Assembly (NCBI GenBank): GCA_958510825.1
Contig: OY294048.1
Coordinates: 10,557,589 to 10,621,588 of the forward strand
Source: Brachypterus glaber
Taxonomy: Eukaryota; Arthropoda; Insecta; Coleoptera; Kateretidae
Reading direction: 5' to 3'
Length of the DNA stretch: 64,000 nucleotides
The notes beneath the pieces were generated by a model. That model did not search any database and was not told the DNA's origin. It was given only the letters and a program-made list of their open reading frames with translations. Position numbers and translations under genes: made by a program. The first letter of the stretch is position 1; every line of letters starts with the position of its first letter. Of the stretch, positions 59,001 to 64,000 are shown piece by piece.

Positions 59001-62000
59001 AATAAATTTACTTGATAAAATATTAAAATTGGTTAGTTCTTTTGGCGCCTTGGCACACAAATAACTATTTTTTTATGTGCTGGTGTGCATTAGATTCCCT
59101 AGCAGAAATTTAACGTGAGAATAACGTTTTTCTAATGTTAGAAAACTGTATAAAAGTACGTTATAAAATATGTGCAAATGTCCCGCTTTTTAACGTTAGA
59201 ATCAAACGTTAGTTACAAACGTTAATCTAACGTAAGATTTTTAAGTTAAAAATACGTTATAATTACGTTTAATTTCTAACTTTCGAAGGGGGCGGGGCCA
59301 ACTAGGAAATTTCTACCTGCATCATAAAATGGCAGCTGGAGACAAATTTATTCATACAAATAAATCTTAATATATTTATACAATCATAATATTTTTAAAC
59401 ATAATTTTGTACATTTATTTATTAGATAGCCATCTTGTCAGGTGGCCCTAAATATTTTTCGTGTAATATTCTGCCAGACTTACTATAATTTTGACTTTTG
59501 GGGGAAATATTTTTAAACTTATTATAGAAATAACAAATAAGTATCAAACCTAGACACATAGCTGTCTAAAATGAGTATTTTTTTACTATAGCTTACGTAT
59601 TAATAATGGAAATTTAAAAAATATTTTAAGTTAGAATAAGGTTACAAAAAGGTTAGAAATTAGTTAGGAAACTAACTTTAGAGTTATGTATTTTATAACG
59701 TTTTTGTCAAACGTTAGTTTTTAAGGTTAGATTTATATATTTTATAACGTTTTTGTATAACGTTAGAGACTACACATAAAAATGTCACTAATCTAATGTT
59801 ATGTTAAGTTAGATTTATGTTCTTTTCTACCAGGGATTACTACAATTTCATAAAAAGGAGTATATCACCAAATAGAACTAAATACCTATCTAGATATTTA
59901 AATAAAACTAGTGAGAATCTGCGACTGGGTTTGTGTACATCTTTTCTTAACACGTTGAGGGACACTGACGCCGCACGGCTTCTTGCTAATATTAGGAAAC
60001 TTAAACACAACTTTGTACGGCGTCAAATTTCTATCAACGCTCAAAACAGTACGCTGACATTTATCGTATAAAAAAAACAAGTACTGATATCTAGGGTTGA
60101 CGACAAATGCTACTCTAGGCGGGATTTAGTACCATAAATTGAATAGTTTAATAGTTTAATAGTTTAATATTTCCCTGTATGACCCAGATAACTGGGTATA
60201 GGGTTGTCAAAATTAAGTTACAATAATTAAATAAACATAATACATACATAGTTTCAAAACACGTGAATCTACGCAACCTTACCAAAATATTGATGTATCA
60301 CAAGTCCGGTTTTGATAAACAATAAGGGCCTAAGCGACATAAGCATAATTATGACTCAGCTCTTCTTAAACAGCTATGGAAGGGTACAGCATTTGTTGTT
60401 TTCGTTAATAACTTTTTAAAAGCAAAATTTTTCTGGCCAAACTTTTACCAATTCATTTTTGATACTCCAACGATTCTTATACCCGATACCCCAGTTCTGA
60501 ACTAAAATTAAGGTGCTGGGGGTGTCAGAAACCTGGGCTTCTGAGCTTCTCAACTTACGGGCGTAGATAAAATATTGTTTAATACACGTGAGTTAACCCT
60601 ATTAATTTACTTGTGTGGTTACACAATTCGTGCAACGCACTCGTTGTACAACTTCCACACGCGTTTCTTAATGATGCTGTTAACTTACTTGTATCGTAAA
60701 TATCTATTATGCAATGATTGGGCTTTTTATAAAAAAAGCTTCTTTCGCAAAAAAAAACAGAAAATAGGGCGTGTCCGTCAACGTGTTAACCTAAAAAAAA
60801 TCACAAATCCAAAAAATAAATAAGAAGGAGTCAGTAATTTTTTGGATAAAAGCCGCAGAATGTCCCTATATGATAATATATAATAAACGTACTTACAATT
60901 TGCTTATATAATCCTTTACAGAGTTTCTAAAAACGTCCCTCGAAAAAGTATGATTCAACATCCTTAAAATGCTGCATCCTTTTTGATAAATAATTGTATC
61001 AAAAATTTGTTCAATTTCTTCAGTATTTTTGATTTCTGTTTGAATACTGTGCGTTGATTTTAAACTGTCATAATACAATGTTTTGTATGTATCTCTCAGA
61101 TCTAAACTACTGTATAATTGCCATCTAGGACGCAACTAAAAATAAACATATATTTAGTATAGAGATTTTTTTGGGAATAGGGTTAATAAAACCAATCGAG
61201 TTTTTTTAAACTATTTAGTAACGTTTCGGAGGGCTTTTTCTTCGTCTTCGGACCTATTATCCAATAAAAACATATATGCACACCTTTTAGGCATTTTATA
61301 ACATTATGGACATAACACATCTATAAGTCAAAGACAAAATGACAAAATGTAGGTACTTACTAAGTAGTAAGTACCTACATTTACCTACTAAGTAGTACCT
61401 ACAGTACTGTTAAATTCAACTTGACTGGGTGTCAAACATATCTAAACAACAGCCTAATGGCATACAACAATCTGTGTAGGACATTATTTATTTATTTAAT
61501 AAATAATGTCCTACAAAGATTTTTGTATGCCATTAGGCTGTTGTTTAGACATTATTTATTAAATAAATAAATAATGTCCTACACAGATTTTTGTATGCCA
61601 TTAGGCTGTTGTTTAGATATGTTTGACACCCAGTCAAGTTGAATTTAACAGTAGTAAGTACCTACATTTTCTCATTTTATCTTTGACTTATAGTTTGTAG
61701 CAAATATCCATAATGTTATAAAATACAACGCATAAAAAACCGTTTTTTAACATCCCTACTCAGGACTTGATTTTTTTACATTTTTAGAGGTGAAGATCCC
61801 GGGAGCTTTTTTTTATTCGTCAAATTATTGGCAACTGATCGAGTGACCCTACTTACATTTGTTAATACTATTTCGGACATGAATGTACCAAATCCTTCAT
61901 TTAACCACAAGTCGGACCACCATTCCATAGTAACCAAATTTCCAAACCACTGATGAGCTAATTCGTGAGCTATTTTATTAAAAATGTAGCTCTTCGATCT

Positions 62001-62899
62001 AATACTTCTGGAATCTTCATCAAATAATAACGTAGCTTTTCTAAAAAAAAAAAATAATTATTCAAAAAAAAAAAACAAGTTAAACTGGGCTATTTAAGCT
62101 CCGCTCCGTGGGTCATTTAAAAGTAAGCTGGTAAAAAATTAACAATAAACAAATCAGGCACAATTTTTTCATAGAACTATTTTATGAAATTTGCGATATG
62201 CATCAAAAAGAAAAAGGAGAAAATTTAGTACAAGTCAGCAAACACGTGAAAAGTTTTACTCCCAAAATTTTGCATTCTTACCAAGAAAGTATTATATTTC
62301 TATTAGGTACTGTACATTTGCCTTATGCAAAAAACGTGTAGGTATTCTTAACTTCATATTTTTTATATAATTTTTAGGTGAGTTGGTGATATTTGGGTCG
62401 CGTGTTGTGACTGGTTGGTTCTTGCCCCAAACTTACGACCTGTTTATTTTTTTAATATCAATACCCAATGGGTATTACCCGTGAATATATATAATGCTAC
62501 GCACTCCATTGTATTCCATTGTATTCACAGTGGATGGGTAATACCATCGTTAAAAAAAATTAGCAGAATTAATTTCAGATTTTTAAACTTTACCTAAAGT
62601 AAATGATTCCCCAATTTTCCATAGCTTCTCTTCCCAGGTTTGGAATTGCAATCAAGTCCAATTTCGGTAAGGGATAGGGAATTCCAAAATAGTCTTCCAA
62701 AAATGGCACCACTTCCTCCACCACTTCCAGCGCGTACTTTGTTTTTGTCAAATCGTGTTGTGGGGCCCAAACGGTTATTGGGAATGAACTTTTTGTCGAA
62801 TTATTACTTTCAAAATCGCTAATTGTAAATGCTACCAGATAGGTGGACATAGGTGGTGTTGGCATGAAATGCGACCAAACCCAATCGTCTGTATCATTG
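47039..62899 (-). CDS. M1 zinc aminopeptidase (aminopeptidase N-like), 5' partial
   Basis: It removes N-terminal residues from peptides with a single Zn. Minus-strand exons: 62899-62594, 62040-61857, 61135-60897, 58992-58628, 54978-54501, 50530-50360, 49866-49650, 47188-47039. All phases join; about 702 aa are visible, and an estimated 200-250 N-terminal residues lie past the window edge. Motifs (visible numbering): EAMENWG at 91-97 (the exopeptidase motif is normally GAMEN), HELAHQ at 127-132 and E150 in WLNEGFG (HEXXH-X18-E zinc site), the catalytic-type Tyr in [13 protein letters not shown], and GFYRVNYD at the start of the ERAP1_C-like helical domain. It ends ...INWLKENKI with no hydrophobic GPI-type tail, unlike many insect midgut APNs; an N-terminal membrane anchor cannot be assessed. 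Several NxT/S sites suggest an extracellular protein. Exon at 54501 abuts a LINE tail. Confidence 0.93.
47338..48805. mobile_element. 1.47-kb TIR element in the last aminopeptidase intron
   Basis: The TIRs of about 125 bp at 47338-47460 and 48668-48805 are inverse copies ('cctagtttttagt', 'tgcactgaaataggtttgcg', 'tcgaggtgcgta'). Inside, 47690-47815 is a further palindrome ('gggactaaactggctgtttt' against 'aaaatagccaagtttagtcc', with a 'gcgagcgtagcgagcga' core). No ORF. Confidence 0.65.
49232..49628. mobile_element. Small TIR element beside aminopeptidase exon 7
   Basis: 'attttttctacgatcta' (49232) and 'tagatcgtagaaaaaat' (49612) form perfect 17-bp inverted ends about 395 bp apart. The right end is 22 bp from the donor of exon 49866-49650. 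The reading frame that appears to extend the exon across it (down to 49503) is intron read-through. Confidence 0.5.
50820..52365 (-). mobile_element. Jockey-clade LINE fragment (reverse transcriptase), 5' truncated
   Basis: Minus-strand translation gives, in order, [20 protein letters not shown], then [31 protein letters not shown] (52050-51990), FADDTGILA (about 51960) and a thumb region ending ...[18 protein letters not shown] (stop near 51270). These are reverse-transcriptase motifs as in jockey-type elements. Between REAAG and IAKAFD (about 52215) the frame shifts, apparently by a small deletion, so it is inactive. The GC-rich 3' part (50820-51270) holds a tandem 'ctcactgatg.gagttgcatc' duplication (51060-51145). 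It lies in an aminopeptidase intron. Confidence 0.85.
52886..53768. mobile_element. 883-bp TIR element, GGGAAA ends
   Basis: GGGAAAGTAGGGTAACGGTG-CGCAC at the left is mirrored by GTGCGCACGGTTACC... and ...GCGTTACCCTAGTTTCCC at the right, with TTAA/TTA at the edges. Harbinger-like ends are possible. The open frame inside (minus, 53152-52820) has no family likeness. Confidence 0.6.
53816..54495 (+). mobile_element. CR1/L2-like LINE 3' fragment
   Basis: The translation from 53828 reads [25 protein letters not shown], then [40 protein letters not shown] and [14 protein letters not shown]: the C-terminal thumb part of a non-LTR reverse transcriptase. A 7-A homopolymer at 54299-54305 appears to shift the frame before a continuing SYVHRW-like segment. 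It is 5' truncated and ends in an ATT tail (54478-54494) that touches the splice donor of the aminopeptidase exon at 54501. The clade assignment is approximate. Confidence 0.8.
55034..55848. mobile_element. CCCTRGYAGAAA-ended element, copy 1
   Basis: It starts CCCTAGTAGAAATTTAACGT and ends TTTCTACCAGGG, flanked by AAA on both sides. The interior is packed with AACGTTAG-type motifs in both orientations ('aacgttagaataacgttttt', 'aacgtttttgtcaaacgtta'). The second copy at 59097-59835 is highly similar. No ORF; a non-autonomous DNA transposon of unknown superfamily. Confidence 0.75.
56551..56649. repeat. 99-bp palindrome
   Basis: 'tatggaatagtcattccgcg' at the left is mirrored by 'cgcggaatattgtctattcc' at the right, with an inner 'cgtcatact' / 'cgtatgac' pairing. 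A small foldback unit. Confidence 0.6.
56849..57632. mobile_element. CCCAGGTAGCAA-ended element
   Basis: It begins CCCAGGTAGCAAGGGATGTT and ends ATTTTGCTACCTGGG. Inside, 'cacatatcaacgtggctttc' + 'acgtgaatgtcatgttattt' (57040-57095) is directly repeated next to the right end (57583-57625). The ends resemble those of the CCCTRGYAGAAA family. Non-coding. Confidence 0.65.
57753..58572. mobile_element. 820-bp Harbinger-like MITE with C-rich subtermini
   Basis: GGGCTGTCCATATATTACGT-AACGC at the left and its inverse GCGTTACGTAATATATGGAC-TGCCC at the right are flanked by (C)TAAT on both sides. Oligo-C runs (57798-57808, 58486-58498) sit near each end. The interior is non-coding and hosts the 77-bp hairpin copy 2 (58100-58176). 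Confidence 0.75.
58100..58176. mobile_element. 77-bp near-perfect hairpin element, copy 2
   Basis: Same length and arms as 22305-22381 (CTGCC...aagctgaaaggtcctatct / agataggacctttcagctta...GGCAG), with the loop as its reverse complement. It is nested in the MITE 57753-58572, so it moved after or together with that element. Confidence 0.75.
59097..59835. mobile_element. CCCTRGYAGAAA-ended element, copy 2
   Basis: CCCTAGCAGAAATTTAACGT ... TTTCTACCAGGG, flanked by ATT on both sides. It aligns with 55034-55848 apart from an internal deletion and keeps the dense AACGTTAG motifs. It lies in the aminopeptidase intron between exons 61135-60897 and 58992-58628. Confidence 0.75.
59836..60071 (+). other. 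Orphan reading frame next to the element, function unknown
   Basis: An open frame begins directly at the border of the element and reads [60 protein letters not shown], then a stop. The composition is protein-like (basic, helical) and richer in GC than the surroundings, but I recognise no family. It is opposite in strand to the host gene. It may be a remnant of a transposon gene cut by the insertion. I do not claim that it is expressed. Confidence 0.3.
61322..61693. mobile_element. 372-bp palindromic element with amplified centre
   Basis: The outer arms 'ataagtcaaagacaaaatga' + 'caaaatgtaggtacttac' are mirrored at the right edge. The middle unit 'ttgtatgccattaggctgtt' occurs twice direct and once inverted, each beside 'aataaataatgtcctaca', so the centre has been duplicated. 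It lies in the intron 61136-61856. Confidence 0.7.
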
Positions 62900-64000
62900 C
62901 TAAAACATTATGTCGAATATCAAAAAATATTTCTTCTTTGAAGTTTAGTAACTGAAAGTTTTCTTATGGTATACCGGATAAATAAAAAGAGTAGTGGACA
63001 GCCAGCAGTAACACTTATATCCTACCTCCATGTTAATACATTTGACGGAAAACTGTAAACATCGCTGTTTCGTCCTTATTTTGACTTCAACACATTATAT
63101 TCTCACAGGTATAGAAAATCCGGCGATGTGCTTTCTATGCCTGTGGGAATATACCAGCGGAAGATATTGTATTTTCCCAAAAAAAAATAAATAAATAAAT
63201 AATAATACAAATTTTTTTTAACAATGTAAAAAAAATCTTTTTTTTAAAAACGAAAATTAAAAATAAAACTTTGGGTAGAAAATCAAATTTAATGGTCCAA
63301 ATTTAGTCTTTATATCAAAGCGTCCTGGAGTTATCTCTTTTATATCAATAAACGTTTTATATAATTGTATAAAACCTCGAGATATATAAAAAGTAATTTA
63401 CTTCTACAAGGAATTTTAATGAGAATTGTCAAAAAATGTACCTATTTTACATTTGTCAACATTTTATATGCAAAATAGATTTCGTTTCGGCCCGGGAAAA
63501 TTCAATTACTCGAGAACGATTTGCGATAAATAGGAATACCAAAGTAATCAACAATTGATTACACAGGTCAACAGTGATTTTCCCCTTTGAAAACTAATTA
63601 CTGATTTTTGTAGCTATAGTAGTACTGATTATCAGAAAAATATAGAAAAAATCCATCACATCAGTTTTCCGACAAATTTAATTTTTAATTTTTATCTCGA
63701 GTTATAGTAGGTAACGTCGAATTTGTTTAAATATACTATATTTTATCGCCGAGTAACTATGACAAAAATGTAGAGATAGCCTTATTCGTACATATTTATC
63801 GTAAAAAGTCCAAACACACAAAAAAATGACCTTAGGACACAGTTTAAAAATTAAATCTTGTATAACAAAAAAATCTGATGTGATAGAAAAAAACTGTTCA
63901 TTTTTGAAATCAGCGCACCAAATTACATATAAAAATAACATTTTAATCCAAAGGGGAAAAAAGTTGAAATTTGTTGACCTGTGTTACTTTATGAAGTACA
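62900..64000 (-). other. Aminopeptidase intron running off the window
   Basis: No upstream exon was recognised before the edge. It contains a short hairpin at 63098-63153 ('ctcacaggtatagaaa' / 'tttctatgcctgtgggaa') and a TIR element at 63556-63989. Confidence 0.6.
63556..63989. mobile_element. TIR element, ACACAGGTCAACA ends
   Basis: 'ttacacaggtcaacagtgat' with 'tttcccctttg' on the left is mirrored by 'ccaaaggggaaaa' and 'gaaatttgttgacctgtgtt' on the right. About 430 bp. The terminus is shared with dispersed pieces at 14963 and 41138. Confidence 0.6.

Overview
This looks like nuclear DNA of an insect. It is very AT-rich, has spliced genes with GT-AG introns, and carries an insect-type troponin T with a long acidic C-terminal tail. 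Introns and spacers are full of inverted-repeat (MITE-like) transposons, two tRNA-headed SINEs and decayed non-LTR retrotransposons. I lean towards Coleoptera, but nothing here proves the order. There is one 200-N assembly gap (11931-12130).

Four protein genes can be rebuilt exon by exon with intact phase. (1) Troponin T (Drosophila upheld homologue), + strand, coding 10595-19209, with three skippable N-terminal mini-exons, a mutually exclusive 79-nt exon pair and a 3'UTR intron; a possible promoter and first exon lie near 2808-2952. (2) Coatomer subunit beta, - strand, 35280 down to 23300, five coding exons, 956 aa, complete, with one GC-AG intron. (3) Thiamine pyrophosphokinase, + strand, 35737-44842, five coding exons, 282 aa, complete; it is divergent with beta-COP across about 456 bp that probably holds both promoters. 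(4) An M1 zinc aminopeptidase (aminopeptidase N-like), - strand, eight exons from 62899 to 47039; its N-terminal exons lie beyond the right edge. Layout: troponin T > < beta-COP, beta-COP < > TPK, TPK > < aminopeptidase.

The genes are ordinary muscle, secretory-pathway, cofactor and peptidase genes with no evident functional link. The unusual content is in the mobile DNA: more than 25 palindromic or TIR elements from several families, many nested; two SINEs that share a body but have different tRNA-like heads; an insertion with a 12-bp target duplication that carries a hammerhead-ribozyme-like motif in two copies; a 77-bp near-perfect hairpin element present twice; and a LINE whose ATT tail abuts a splice donor. 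I found no new protein-based system. The candidates most worth testing are the hammerhead-like element, the 77-bp hairpin family and the head-swapped SINE.
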